From the NCBI GenBank assembly GCA_963795715.1, contig CAWCIY010000002.1, forward strand, positions 2,108,001-2,172,000: a DNA stretch of 64,000 nt. The letters are read 5' to 3'. Both the position numbers and the translations under genes were made by a program. Origin of the DNA: JAFEDN01 sp963795715. GTDB lineage: Bacteria > Pseudomonadota > Gammaproteobacteria > Coxiellales > Coxiellaceae. The notes under the pieces are model-generated. The model was not told where the DNA came from, ran no database searches, and worked only from the letters and a program-made list of their open reading frames with translations. Below, one piece after another: positions 56,389 through 64,000 of the stretch (within the stretch, counting starts at the first letter, position 1; each line of letters begins with the position of its first letter).

Positions 56389-57276
56389 TTATGATTTCGT
56401 TAGTACCTCATTAATGATATGCCGACATTGCTGAGCTTCAAAGTTGTTGGGGCTAGTAAAACCTGCTGCGGTGATCAATGCTTTCCACAACGTCCAGGCT
56501 TTTGCTCGCAACCAAGTGTCAGCGCCAAGCGATAATATATCACGAAAAGCTGTCCGGCTTTCTCCGCTGAACAGTGTCCAGGCGATCACTAAATCGCAGG
56601 CTGGATCACCTACCGCCAGCTGACCAAAATCAATCACGGCGCTGAGTTGACCGTTTTGGACCAGTAGATTGCCAGCACTGACATCGCCGTGTACCCATAC
56701 CGGTGAATACTGCCAACGTGTGTTAAGTGCGGCTTCCCAAGTTGCAGTAGCGGCGTCAGCATCAATTTGATCTTTCAGCTTGGCAATAGCTTCGCGTGTA
56801 GATTTGTCGTAATAGGCCAATGATCCACCGCGATAAAAACTGTGCATTCCTGCCGCAGGCCCATCAGTGGAGTCGATTGACTGCAGTGCTTGCAAAAAAC
56901 GGCCAAGGCTCACAGCAAAATCACGCCAATTATTCATTCGTGCAGAAGCCGCCGGTTCACCTTCCAACCATTGATAAATCGACCATCGCCAAGGATAGCC
57001 TTCACCTGATTGCCCCATAGCTAAAGGTGTTGGAATCGATAGCGGCAAAGAAGGCGCTAACTTGGGCAACCAATATTGTTCTTTTTCCACTTGCACTGCA
57101 TAGTCTGCAGCGCTGGGCATTCGCACCAACATGTTTTCACCCAGGCGAAAAGTACGATTGTCCCATCCGCCATTGGGGACAGCCTGAACCGGTAAATCTT
57201 GCCAATGAGGAAATTGAGCCGCTATAAGACGATTGACCAGCGCCACGTCAATCGTTAATTTTTCATTGCTATTCAT
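56389..57276 (-). CDS. Aminoglycoside phosphotransferase-family kinase
   Basis: The start is set at ATG 57276 (MNSNEKLTIDVALVNRLIAA), which overlaps the upstream stop as ATGA; the longer frame above it runs into that gene. The 295-aa APH/ChoK-like kinase has the nucleotide region GGWDNRTFRLGENMLVRMPS, the catalytic VWVHGDVSAGNLLVQNG (H-G-D-x4-N) and metal-binding AVIDFGQLAVGDPACDL. The family phosphorylates aminoglycosides, choline or other small alcohols. This subgroup is common in bacterial genomes and often not a resistance gene. It is the last gene of an operon with the SnoaL-like gene, to which it is translationally coupled. Confidence 0.9.
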   Translation of the reverse strand: MNSNEKLTIDVALVNRLIAAQFPHWQDLPVQAVPNGGWDNRTFRLGENMLVRMPSAADYAVQVEKEQYWLPKLAPSLPLSIPTPLAMGQSGEGYPWRWSIYQWLEGEPAASARMNNWRDFAVSLGRFLQALQSIDSTDGPAAGMHSFYRGGSLAYYDKSTREAIAKLKDQIDADAATATWEAALNTRWQYSPVWVHGDVSAGNLLVQNGQLSAVIDFGQLAVGDPACDLVIAWTLFSGESRTAFRDILSLGADTWLRAKAWTLWKALITAAGFTSPNNFEAQQCRHIINEVLTKS

Positions 57277-57659
57277 GCTTCTTTCATATCCACATCCGAC
57301 CAATCACCTTTAACTAATTGCACTTGTCCGTGTATTCTCAATACTTGCTGAGATTCAAATAAAAAATAAGCAATGACTTCTGCCTCAACCGGCAGGTTTT
57401 TTAAATTTTTCCCTTTGACGTAGTAAAGGGCGAACAATTCATTTCCTTTTTCCAAGAAATGCTGGTAATCAAAGTGATCAATAATCATATTTTGCCTTTG
57501 TGCCATGACATGCTGAATATATTCGGTACGGTTCATATGAACGCCGTTTATACATTGCTCATAATTCGGATGGTATAATTTTTCAATGGTCTCAACAACA
57601 TCTAATTGAGGGTTATAAATTGAATTGGCAATATTTTTTAATAAATCGATGTTAGCCAT
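57273..57659 (-). CDS. SnoaL/NTF2-like protein
   Basis: The start is set at ATG 57659 (MANIDLLKNIANSIYNPQLD), giving 128 aa; the longer frame overlaps the upstream hydrolase. The pattern IEKLYHPNYEQCINGVHMNR, a helix, and the strands HFLEKGNELFALYYVKGKN and VIAYFLFESQQVLRIHGQVQ fits the cone-shaped NTF2-like (SnoaL) fold. Members are small isomerases, dehydratases or ligand binders. The gene overlaps the broken hydrolase by 8 bp and the phosphotransferase by 4 bp. Confidence 0.75.
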   Translation of the reverse strand: MANIDLLKNIANSIYNPQLDVVETIEKLYHPNYEQCINGVHMNRTEYIQHVMAQRQNMIIDHFDYQHFLEKGNELFALYYVKGKNLKNLPVEAEVIAYFLFESQQVLRIHGQVQLVKGDWSDVDMKEA

Positions 57660-58051
57660 TCTGCTCTCCCAATTTATCTGCAATGTCTTTGGCAGGGTCT
57701 TCTGCTTCATTCATCACGCCTTGTAGCAACAGCATATGGTGACACTGACCAGGTAATATTTTTTTAGAAACCCGGCATCCACTTTTTTGTAATTTTTTAA
57801 AATAGGCTTCAGAATCACTGCGCATACCATCAAATTCAGCAATTAATTGAATAGCCATCTCTTGCGGTAATATAGCTATCTGCTCTTTTCACATCGGCTG
57901 GTTTACCGGAAAATTCAATGAGTGACCCTTGGCGAAATTCTTCAAGCGATTGTTGTTCCAGCGGTTTAGAAGGATTGGCCGCTTCACGCTGAGCTAACAA
58001 TTTAAAGAAATTTTTTTCAGATTGATTTAACGGCACGGTCTTTCTCCTCAA
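57652..58051 (-). pseudogene. Alpha/beta hydrolase with central deletion
   Basis: The N-terminal part (FSGKPADVKRADSYITARDG) and the C-terminal part (QLIAEFDGMRSDSEAYFKKL, PGQCHHML with the catalytic His region) belong to an HSL/lipase-type hydrolase (alpha/beta hydrolase 3). They are now almost adjacent and in different frames. The middle, with the GDSAGG nucleophile, is gone. Confidence 0.65.
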
Positions 58052-58062
58052 GGAAAATACTT

Positions 58063-58353
58063 TTACATGGCCTGCAGAAACAAGAGTTGCTGGCTAGTTG
58101 TCTTGCAATCAAAATCAATGATCTGATATTCCGCAACATCTACTTTGACAAAAGGATCTTCCATTATAATTGCTTTCAGCTTTTGTTTATCCATAGATTT
58201 TACTAGAATCGCTCCACCTAATTTGCTTTTTTTAGGGCTGGCGAACAAAAAGACACCTTCCTCGATATATTGCTTAACCCATTCAGCATGAGCAGGTGCA
58301 TGCACAGCAACTTGTTCCGGTGATTGAGTGTATCCGACGATTAATAAAAACAT
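58063..58353 (-). CDS. YciI-family protein
   Basis: This 96-aa protein has the YciI (dimeric alpha-beta barrel) pattern: FLLIVGYTQSPEQVA, HAEWVKQYIEEGVFLFASP, GGAILVKSMD and IIMEDPFVKVDVAEYQIIDF. The conserved His and Asp of the family are present (HAEW; EDPF). YciI proteins are small enzymes or ligand binders of mostly unknown role. The ATG follows AGAGGAGAAATGCT. It is the first gene of the operon that continues with the broken hydrolase, SnoaL-like and phosphotransferase genes, and is divergent from a LysR regulator. Confidence 0.88.
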   Translation of the reverse strand: MFLLIVGYTQSPEQVAVHAPAHAEWVKQYIEEGVFLFASPKKSKLGGAILVKSMDKQKLKAIIMEDPFVKVDVAEYQIIDFDCKTTSQQLLFLQAM

Positions 58354-58385
58354 AGCATTTCTCCTCTGGTATTAAACTAAGTAAG

Positions 58386-58421
58386 CATATTGTAATTCTC
58401 GAATCAGGTATATACAATATG
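58386..58421. promoter_or_regulatory. Candidate LysR operator: 9-bp inverted repeat
   Basis: CATATTGTA at 58386-58394 and its exact complement TACAATATG at 58413-58421 lie between the divergent YciI and LysR genes, 51 bp before the LysR start. LysR proteins bind such symmetric sites in shared promoters; the spacing of 18 bases is consistent with a tetramer site. Confidence 0.5.
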
Positions 58422-58471
58422 TGAAATAGTAAAATGATTATTGTGTAATCAGCAACAATGAGACAAGACAA

Positions 58472-59359
58472 ATGTTAGAAGACATCAGTGCTTTTTGCGC
58501 AGTGGTTGAGCAGAAAAGCTTCTCACGGGCCGCGAAACAACTTGGCGTATCGACAGCCGTTGTCACCAGACGAGTAGCACGACTGGAAAAATCCTTGGAT
58601 ACCCGCTTATTGCACCGGACCACTCGCCTGGTTTCTCTCACTGAACCGGGCCAGGCTTTTTACACTCAGGTACGTGATTTGCTGGACGCACTGGAATCCA
58701 GCAAAAAAACCGTCAAAAGTTTCACGCAAGAAGTCACTGGTACGCTTAAAATAGGTTTGCCGGCTTCAATCAGTTATCTGCACTTAACCCCCAATCTGCA
58801 TCATTTTACTCAAAAATTTCCGCAGCTGAAAATTCAAATAGTCCATGGCAACCACTTGCTAGATTTATTACGTGAAAGCTTCGATCTGATTATCTATTGC
58901 AGCGCATTGCCGGACTCTAATTTTCATTATCAAAAATTGGGTGATTGGCGCAAAATTATCTGTGCTTCTCCGGATTATCTTAAGAAATTTGGTAAACCGA
59001 AAACTCCGGAGGATTTAGCAGAACATCACTGCCTTGATCATTATGATAATTATCAGAGGGTCTGGAAATTTAGTAAAAATAATAAATTAAAACCAATCGC
59101 TATCCACAGCGAAATTTTGGCTAATAGCAGCATGGATTTGACAAATCTGGCAGTCCTAGGACATGGTATTGCCTATCTGCCGAGCTTTACCGTTTATCAG
59201 GAATTAAAATCGGGGCGATTGATTTCACTACTTGAAGATTTTCAACCCCCTAAAATTGGGATGTTTGCGGTTTACCCCAGTCATCAATATATGAGCAAGA
59301 AATCTCAGCTGTTTCTGGATTTTCTCAAAAAATTGCTCGCACCGGTGTTGGCGCTTTAG
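58472..59359 (+). CDS. LysR-family transcriptional regulator
   Basis: This 295-aa LysR protein has a helix-turn-helix in residues 1-60 (FCAVVEQKSFSRAAKQLGVS, RRVARLEKSLDTRLLHRTTR) and an effector domain after about 90 (GTLKIGLPASISYLHLTPNL). It is clearly a paralog of the regulator at 32784. It is divergent from the YciI gene with a symmetric site in the shared promoter, so it probably controls that operon and itself. The start is the ATG at 58472, two helical turns before the first conserved residues; no other start is plausible. Confidence 0.92.
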   Translation: MLEDISAFCAVVEQKSFSRAAKQLGVSTAVVTRRVARLEKSLDTRLLHRTTRLVSLTEPGQAFYTQVRDLLDALESSKKTVKSFTQEVTGTLKIGLPASISYLHLTPNLHHFTQKFPQLKIQIVHGNHLLDLLRESFDLIIYCSALPDSNFHYQKLGDWRKIICASPDYLKKFGKPKTPEDLAEHHCLDHYDNYQRVWKFSKNNKLKPIAIHSEILANSSMDLTNLAVLGHGIAYLPSFTVYQELKSGRLISLLEDFQPPKIGMFAVYPSHQYMSKKSQLFLDFLKKLLAPVLAL

Positions 59360-59369
59360 TATACTCGAT

Positions 59370-59858
59370 ATGAATACTGGATTGCGTGATCAAGAAGTGT
59401 GTCGGCTACGCTGGGAATGGGGATATCCTATTCCAGAACTACATACCATTATCTTTGTGATTCCTAGCGAATACTCTAAAAATAAATGCGATCGATTAGT
59501 TGTTCTCAATGATATTGCCTTACAAGTGATTAAGGAAGTTCGGGGACAACATCCGATTTATGTTTTTACCAGAAAAGATGGCAAGAGCCGCATTCATGAA
59601 ATGAATAATTACACTTGGAAAAAAGCCAGAAAAACACTCAACATTCCAGTGAGAATTCACGATTTAAAACATACGTTTGGCCGTCGATTACGTGCTGCGC
59701 AAGTCAGCCACGAAGATCGTCAGGATTTATTAGGCCATAAATCCAGCCGAATTACGACACATTATAGTCCTGCTGACGTGAAAAATTTAATTGACGCAGC
59801 CAACGCCCTGCCACCGTGGGTCGATTGGGGCGGCTACGAAAAGCCGACATGGCTTTAA
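59370..59858 (+). pseudogene. Tyrosine-recombinase integrase, catalytic half
   Basis: The catalytic domain is present from the first Arg (NTGLRDQEVCRLRW) to the Tyr (LLGHKSSRITTHYS). The HxxR box reads HDLKHTFGRRL, with Lys in place of the second catalytic Arg. The N-terminal core-binding domain (150 or more residues) is absent: the frame begins 10 bp after the LysR stop. It is a remnant, probably of a prophage or island. Confidence 0.72.
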
Positions 59859-60141
59859 CTCCAAGTAAAACCGGCAGCCCCTTCATGAGGAACTTGGGAA
59901 ATTGGCTGAATAAAGACAAAGTTTACCCTGACAATGTCCTGTGCCTGGGAACGGAATCTCACAATCAACATCACTGCGCCGCCTTTCCTCAGACATTGCC
60001 GACGTGGTTTATTCAGTTATTTACTAACAGCGTGCGATAGTGTTGGATCCTTTCGTTGGCAGCGGAACCACAGCGGTCGCCGCTTATCCGCTAACCCGGA
60101 TATTTCATCATAGGATTGAAAAAGAAGTAGCAAAATCCTAA
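59850..60141 (+). pseudogene. DNA methyltransferase (N4/N6) C-terminal remnant
   Basis: The frame from 59850 gives NKDKVYPDNVLCLGTESHNQ and FPQTLPTWFIQLFT, then shifts near 60030; in the next frame VLDPFVGSGTTAVAA gives the SAM-binding motif (DPFxGSGTT) of DNA N4-cytosine/N6-adenine methyltransferases. The catalytic DPPY motif and N-terminus are missing, and the C-terminus has decayed (IEKEVAKS). Confidence 0.65.
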
Positions 60142-60550
60142 TAATTTCCTTATAATTCAAATTGTTAAATCAGAAGAATTAGGAAAAGAAGGAGACTTTC
60201 GCTATGACAAATTGTACCAAACACCGAGTTTAAGATCGCTTTCGCGGTAAATTTCTATCAGGACGTACTAAGGTTGGACTCATTTTAAAAAGCATGGTTA
60301 ATTTCTCTAATACCTCTTCCAATTCCATTTCCTTATCATACAATAGCTCAAACGCTAAATTCTTGATCGCATTAAATGAAACCGCTTTGTTGACTTTCTG
60401 TTACAGCTTTATAAAATTTTTTATTTCAATTTTATTAACAACTTTTCTTAATTAAGTGACAATAACGGCGTTTAAAATGTAAGCGTTCACGAGATTCTCA
60501 AGATTATTATTTGACTTGACAGTTTAATAATGTTACTCTTTCGATTTGGC
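60142..60550. other. Intergenic region, no gene seen
   Basis: AT-rich sequence with short fragments of coding-like text but no convincing frame, RNA gene or repeat. The promoter of the gene at 60617 is expected near its right end. Confidence 0.4.
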
Positions 60551-60610
60551 GCATAAATTAATACATTCACAAAATAGGGTACATAAATTAATACATTCGC
60601 AAAAGAGGTA
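60551..60610 (+). repeat. Tandem 30-bp repeat before the 60617 gene
   Basis: Two units, (G/A)CATAAATTAATACATTC followed by (A/G)CAAAA(T/G)AGGG-type sequence, repeat exactly every 30 bp and end 6 bp before the ATG. The second unit supplies the AAGAGG ribosome binding site. It may be a regulator-binding array or a recent duplication. Confidence 0.75.
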
Positions 60611-60616
60611 AAAAAT

Positions 60617-61207
60617 ATGAGTCGTCAAGCTGGCTTAGAGCAATCACTATTGAGAAATGCCCACGAAGTAATAATAGAAATCAATGATCACAAGGTAACT
60701 GAAGTTCAACTCAGAAACCTTCTTGGTAAATTCGAGCGAAGACTGAATCACAGGTTGGAAGAAAAATCAATTTCCTCCGATTTTTTAGACGTTGTATCTA
60801 ATTGGGCTGAAGAGGATATTGAGTCTATCCAAAGAGAATTTTTAAAAAAATACACCAACGCACAAATTCGTCAAGTAATAGTATGGGTCAGTATATCAAT
60901 AGGGGTAATTGCCAGTATGGGTTTGGGCGCGGTCATGGCGACTAAGCTTAACGATGGAGTAGATCAATACCTCAAATTCCTAGTAAGTTCGGTAGCGCTT
61001 GTGGCGCTTAGCTGCTCAGGACGTTGCCTATTTGAATTCAAGTACTTCAACACTGATGCTGTGGCTGATGAATTTTTGGATGAGTTATATCGAAGCACCC
61101 CTAAAAAACAAAAGGAAAGAGTGGTAAGTTTTTTTAAAACTAGGCCGGAAATACTGCCTTATGATTTAGCTAAGGTGATTGGAAATTATATTTATTCTTC
61201 AAAATAA
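60617..61207 (+). CDS. Two-helix membrane protein, 196 aa (paralog of 14061)
   Basis: There are two transmembrane helices at about 86-108 (VIVWVSISIGVIASMGLGAV) and 118-137 (FLVSSVALVALSCSGRCLFE), with charged helical regions on both sides. Order and spacing equal the 205-aa protein at 14061, including HEVIIEIN near the N-terminus against HVIAIN there. The C-terminus ends LPYDLAKVIGNYIYSSK, the same kind of end motif as other proteins here. No family is named. AAGAGG precedes the ATG, inside a tandem 30-bp repeat. It is probably inserted in a host or bacterial membrane. Confidence 0.75.
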   Translation: MSRQAGLEQSLLRNAHEVIIEINDHKVTEVQLRNLLGKFERRLNHRLEEKSISSDFLDVVSNWAEEDIESIQREFLKKYTNAQIRQVIVWVSISIGVIASMGLGAVMATKLNDGVDQYLKFLVSSVALVALSCSGRCLFEFKYFNTDAVADEFLDELYRSTPKKQKERVVSFFKTRPEILPYDLAKVIGNYIYSSK

Positions 61208-61329
61208 TAGTTTTAATTCATCACCCATTTTTTTCTGAGATTCAAATTTTCCCAACCAATAACATAAAAGAACAGCTGGGATTTTCATAAACTCAGTTTC
61301 TGGGAAATCTGGATTTTTAAAAGGCCCAA

Positions 61330-62021
61330 AATCAGTCAAAGATTGGGTAACAACTGATGAAACACCGCAGGAATTAATTTTAGATTTTGATCCCACAGAT
61401 GATCCTGTCCATGGCCATCAAGAAAAACGATTTTTTCACGGTTATTATGAGAAATACTGTTTTTTGCCATTATATGTTTTCTGTGATCAACAACTGTTGG
61501 TAAGTTATTTACGCCCCTGTAATCAAGATGGAGCCGAGCATGGCTGGGCGATTTTATCACTATTGGTTAAAAGACTGCGGCAAGCCTGGCCGACAGTCAA
61601 AATTATTTTTCGAGGGGATAGCGGATTTTGTCGCCCGAAGATGTTGCAGTGGTGTGATAACTATGATGAAGCTCAATGGCTTTACGATGAAGTTTATTGT
61701 GCTCGGGGTGAAATGGAAAATCGCATTAAAGAACAGCAATTGGATTTATTTGCGGATAGGACTAGTTGCCATGATTGGTGGGCAAATCAATTTTGATTAT
61801 TGCTTTCCAGTGCCGCTTATATTTTAATTTCGGGTATTCGTCGTATTGGTTTATCTGGAACTGAATTATCGCAGGCACAATGCGGTACAATTCGTTTAAA
61901 ATTATTTAAAATTGGCGCTGTAATTATTCGTAATACCCGCCGTATTCGTTTTCTTCTTTCGAGCAGTTTTCCGTATCAAAATTTATTTTCGCAATTAGCC
62001 GCTAAATTATGCGCGGGATAG
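61330..62021 (+). pseudogene. IS1380-family transposase, broken
   Basis: LILDFDPTDDPVHGHQEKRF, YCFLPLYVFCDQQLLVSYLR and IIFRGDSGFCRPKMLQWCDN are the central blocks of IS1380 transposases. Then a deletion joins to VYCARGEMENRIKEQQLDLF and, in another frame, AAYILISGIRRIGLSGTELS and the C-terminus. The N-terminus and the region around the third acidic residue are missing or shifted. Confidence 0.75.
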
Positions 62022-62212
62022 AGCGATGGCGTGCTGTCCCCGGCACGAGCAAAGAATGGGGGTTGGGGGAATTGCATCCAAAATCAGCTTTTTTGTTCAA
62101 AAAAAATAAAACGTCCTTATAATTTGGGAGAATGAACATCAATTCGCGCATCTGCTCATGTGAAGACAGACATAATTTTTTATCAGAACAGTATTAAATT
62201 AAGGACCATCCA

Positions 62213-62350
62213 ATGAAATTGTTCAACTTGTTTTAGCAATGAAACAACATAACCCTCGATTTGGATATCGGCGCATCGCCATGCAGATTGCTAATGATTT
62301 TAGGATAACTATTGATAAAGGCGTTTTAGAAGGTTCTACTATGTTAATTT
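62213..62350 (+). pseudogene. Integrase-core transposase remnant
   Basis: EIVQLVLAMKQHNPRFGYRR and IAMQIANDFRITIDKGV resemble the helix-turn-helix linker before the integrase core of IS3/IS481-type transposases (NPRFGxxRIA). The DDE core is absent. The rest of 62022-62493 shows no gene. Confidence 0.5.
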
Positions 62351-62493
62351 AAATGTTAATTTAAATTGACAAAAAAATTTAAAAAATAGACAATAAAATT
62401 TCTTTAAAAAGGTCAAGGAGTCAAGTCCGAAATTTTAAGCAGCGTTTTTTGTCCTAGAGCAGGTGAATTCTCGAAAAAATTAGGAGATTAATA

Positions 62494-63480
62494 ATGAGAA
62501 AAAGTCAGTTGCGAGATTCGTGGAATTTTTATACGCAGTGGTTAATAAAAAATACAAGACAGTGGGCGTCATCTTTATGGAGTCTAGTTAACTCGGAGAA
62601 CCCCGCTGAACCTCGATTACCAGTCGACATCATAAGCTTTGGAGCCCCGTTAATTATTTATTTCTCTACCAGCATTGAGATGCTAGGATTATCATCCAAT
62701 ATGAAGCAACTAGTTAAGGTGGCGTTTGGAATTATGGGAACAACGTTGTTAATGACTCAATTGGTATACGATCAAACTAATGCATTACAAATAGATCAAG
62801 AACTACAGAAATTATTGTCACAGATAGGCCCAGGCTCGCAGCAAAAAAGATCATTGCCTCAAACTTCCAATCGCTCTTCTTTAGTTTTTAATCAAAATTC
62901 TGAAAATGATTGGCGCTTTCGAGTTGCAGGATTCAATCCCAATACGGTTCCCAAGAAGTTAAAGTGCCCTTTCAGTGACCAAATATTCACTTACCCTGTT
63001 ATACTAAAAGATAGCAAAGTAGGCGAAGTAGGCCCAATTGAAATAACAGCCTTATGCGACTGGTTAACGCTGACAGGCAAAGTGCTGAATATGAAAGCTT
63101 TAAAAATGATTATGAAAAATTTAAAAATGGATATGAAATTACTCCGCAAAGCTGAAGATTTTGTGGAGAGCAAGGTAGTAAGAATAAAAAATCTGTTAAT
63201 TTATAGTAGCTGGTTGTTTGCAACTCTAGAGCGGAAAGAGTGTTCGATAATTGCTGCAGGATATGCAGTGATTGTTCTGGGGCATGATCAGTCAAGCTCA
63301 TCTAAAAATTTGGTTATTAGCGCGGCTTCATTGAATACGTGGACGCCTCAAATTCCCAAAAAAATTACTGAAACAGTATTTGCTTACTGCGGAGTTAATT
63401 TTTTTGGAAAATCGCATTATATAGCAGTAGAAAATCTAAATCCGCAAAGCTGTCGGTCCGGGGGTGCATCACTTGTTTGA
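62494..63480 (+). CDS. Membrane protein with U-box-like segment, 328 aa
   Basis: There are two hydrophobic helices near the N-terminus (about 44-66, ISFGAPLIIYFSTSIEML; and 73-92, VKVAFGIMGTTLLMTQLV). Residues about 150-195 read VPKKLKCPFSDQIFTYPVIL and PIEITALCDWL, which follows the U-box pattern (P..l.CPi....m.dPV......y....i..Wl). U-box proteins are E2-binding ubiquitin ligases; Legionella LubX is a bacterial example. The rest is helical, with no substrate domain recognised. TAGGAGATTAATA precedes the ATG. The last residues may be altered by the decayed DNA downstream. The U-box call is tentative. Confidence 0.6.
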   Translation: MRKSQLRDSWNFYTQWLIKNTRQWASSLWSLVNSENPAEPRLPVDIISFGAPLIIYFSTSIEMLGLSSNMKQLVKVAFGIMGTTLLMTQLVYDQTNALQIDQELQKLLSQIGPGSQQKRSLPQTSNRSSLVFNQNSENDWRFRVAGFNPNTVPKKLKCPFSDQIFTYPVILKDSKVGEVGPIEITALCDWLTLTGKVLNMKALKMIMKNLKMDMKLLRKAEDFVESKVVRIKNLLIYSSWLFATLERKECSIIAAGYAVIVLGHDQSSSSKNLVISAASLNTWTPQIPKKITETVFAYCGVNFFGKSHYIAVENLNPQSCRSGGASLV

Positions 63481-63582
63481 TCTGTAATAGTTCAAACTTG
63501 ATGTGACAGTTACCCGTTGGCATCTTCTGATCTGGATTATAGATCGGGACGGGTTCTGCTAATACTTTAATTTGCACGACCA

Positions 63583-63680
63583 GGTTATCCAATTTGATCG
63601 CCTGAGAAATCAAAGATGACGCCGGCAGGATTTCCCGAATTAGGCAAATCAGTACAAAAACAGTTGAGAATTTTCAATTG
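63583..63680 (-). pseudogene. PhzF-type isomerase N-terminal remnant
   Basis: KILNCFCTDLPNSGNPAGVI and FDFSGDQIG match the start of PhzF-family proteins (NCF...GNPAGVV.D). The frame stops after about 30 residues and the catalytic Glu region does not follow clearly. Confidence 0.45.
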
Positions 63681-63925
63681 ACATCTCCGATATTATTCGT
63701 TTGGGTTAACCATACCCTTAATTGCTTGGCTAATCTACCTTGACCTAATAATTGTTGAAGTGAACCAACACTCATTAAAAGCCGATATTCGGCTAGCGCT
63801 GTATGAATAGACCAAGGCGTTTGCAAGATGGTTTCTGGGGTAGCGTTTTGAATGGAATAACCCAATCTCTGTAACGTGTCTAACGCCCATTCAATGCATG
63901 AAGCCCATTGCGATTTATTTTGCAT
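63674..63925 (-). CDS. Hypothetical protein, 83 aa
   Basis: It begins MQNKSQWASCIEWALDTLQR and is mostly helical (LAEYRLLMSVGSLQQLLGQG). No family is certain and no strong ribosome binding site is seen. It may be a truncated N-terminus of a longer gene, as most nearby genes are broken. The remaining bases to 64000 contain the start of further sequence that cannot be assigned. Confidence 0.35.
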   Translation of the reverse strand: MQNKSQWASCIEWALDTLQRLGYSIQNATPETILQTPWSIHTALAEYRLLMSVGSLQQLLGQGRLAKQLRVWLTQTNNIGDVN

Positions 63926-64000
63926 ATACAGTTTTTTGAGAAGCTTTTACAATTAATTTAATCTTCATTGACTTTCCTCATCTTCATTAAGAAACTGATA

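Overview
The window is AT-rich DNA from a bacterium that looks like a host-associated gammaproteobacterium of the Legionellales (Coxiellaceae/Legionella-like). This is inferred from content, not from a marker gene: there is no rRNA, tRNA or core housekeeping gene here. The evidence is a dense set of proteins built from eukaryote-type modules (F-box, U-box-like, ankyrin, Sel1, leucine-rich repeats, TIR, PP2C-like, ADP-ribosyltransferase-like, RAP), many insertion sequences, and many broken genes.

Region 1 (1-25.1 kb) is an island of effector-like genes separated by a repeated element. Five type-A copies (611 bp when intact) and three type-B copies all lie in the same orientation. Each type-A copy has 17-bp terminal inverted repeats and a fragment of a REP-associated tyrosine transposase (RAYT) that stops before the catalytic HUH motif. 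Most intervals between copies hold one complete non-transposon gene: a 172-aa protein, a 1060-aa helical protein, a Sel1 protein beside a broken transposase, a two-helix membrane protein, a PP2C-like protein with displaced motif order, an F-box protein, a TIR-coiled coil-ankyrin protein, and a membrane protein. Two type-A copies were later hit by IS66-type elements with perfect 8-bp target duplications.

Region 2 (25-41 kb) has fewer repeats and more large effector-like genes: a nucleotidyltransferase-fold protein, an ankyrin plus ADP-ribosyltransferase-like protein, a short metabolic block (tautomerase, isochorismatase-type hydrolase, divergent LysR regulator), a TPR-like protein, a small cluster with a duplicated promoter and gene start, and a 1186-aa protein with eighteen 42-residue repeats and a C-terminal RAP domain.

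Region 3 (41-51 kb) resembles ordinary accessory metabolism: a Fes-like esterase operon with a kinase broken by one stop codon, a beta-lactamase-family hydrolase, a truncated MarR regulator, a DUF3050 protein, and a hybrid histidine kinase. The kinase is split by a 2.45-kb serine-recombinase element; joining the two halves restores a 569-codon reading frame.

Region 4 (51-64 kb) holds a rhodanese, a 1309-aa leucine-rich-repeat membrane protein, a phosphotransferase/SnoaL-like/YciI-like block with a second divergent LysR regulator, two further membrane proteins (one related to the 14-kb protein, one with a U-box-like segment), and a graveyard of truncated genes (GNAT, methyltransferases, hydrolase, integrase, IS982, IS1380, integrase core, PhzF).

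All function calls come from reading motifs by eye; no database search was run.
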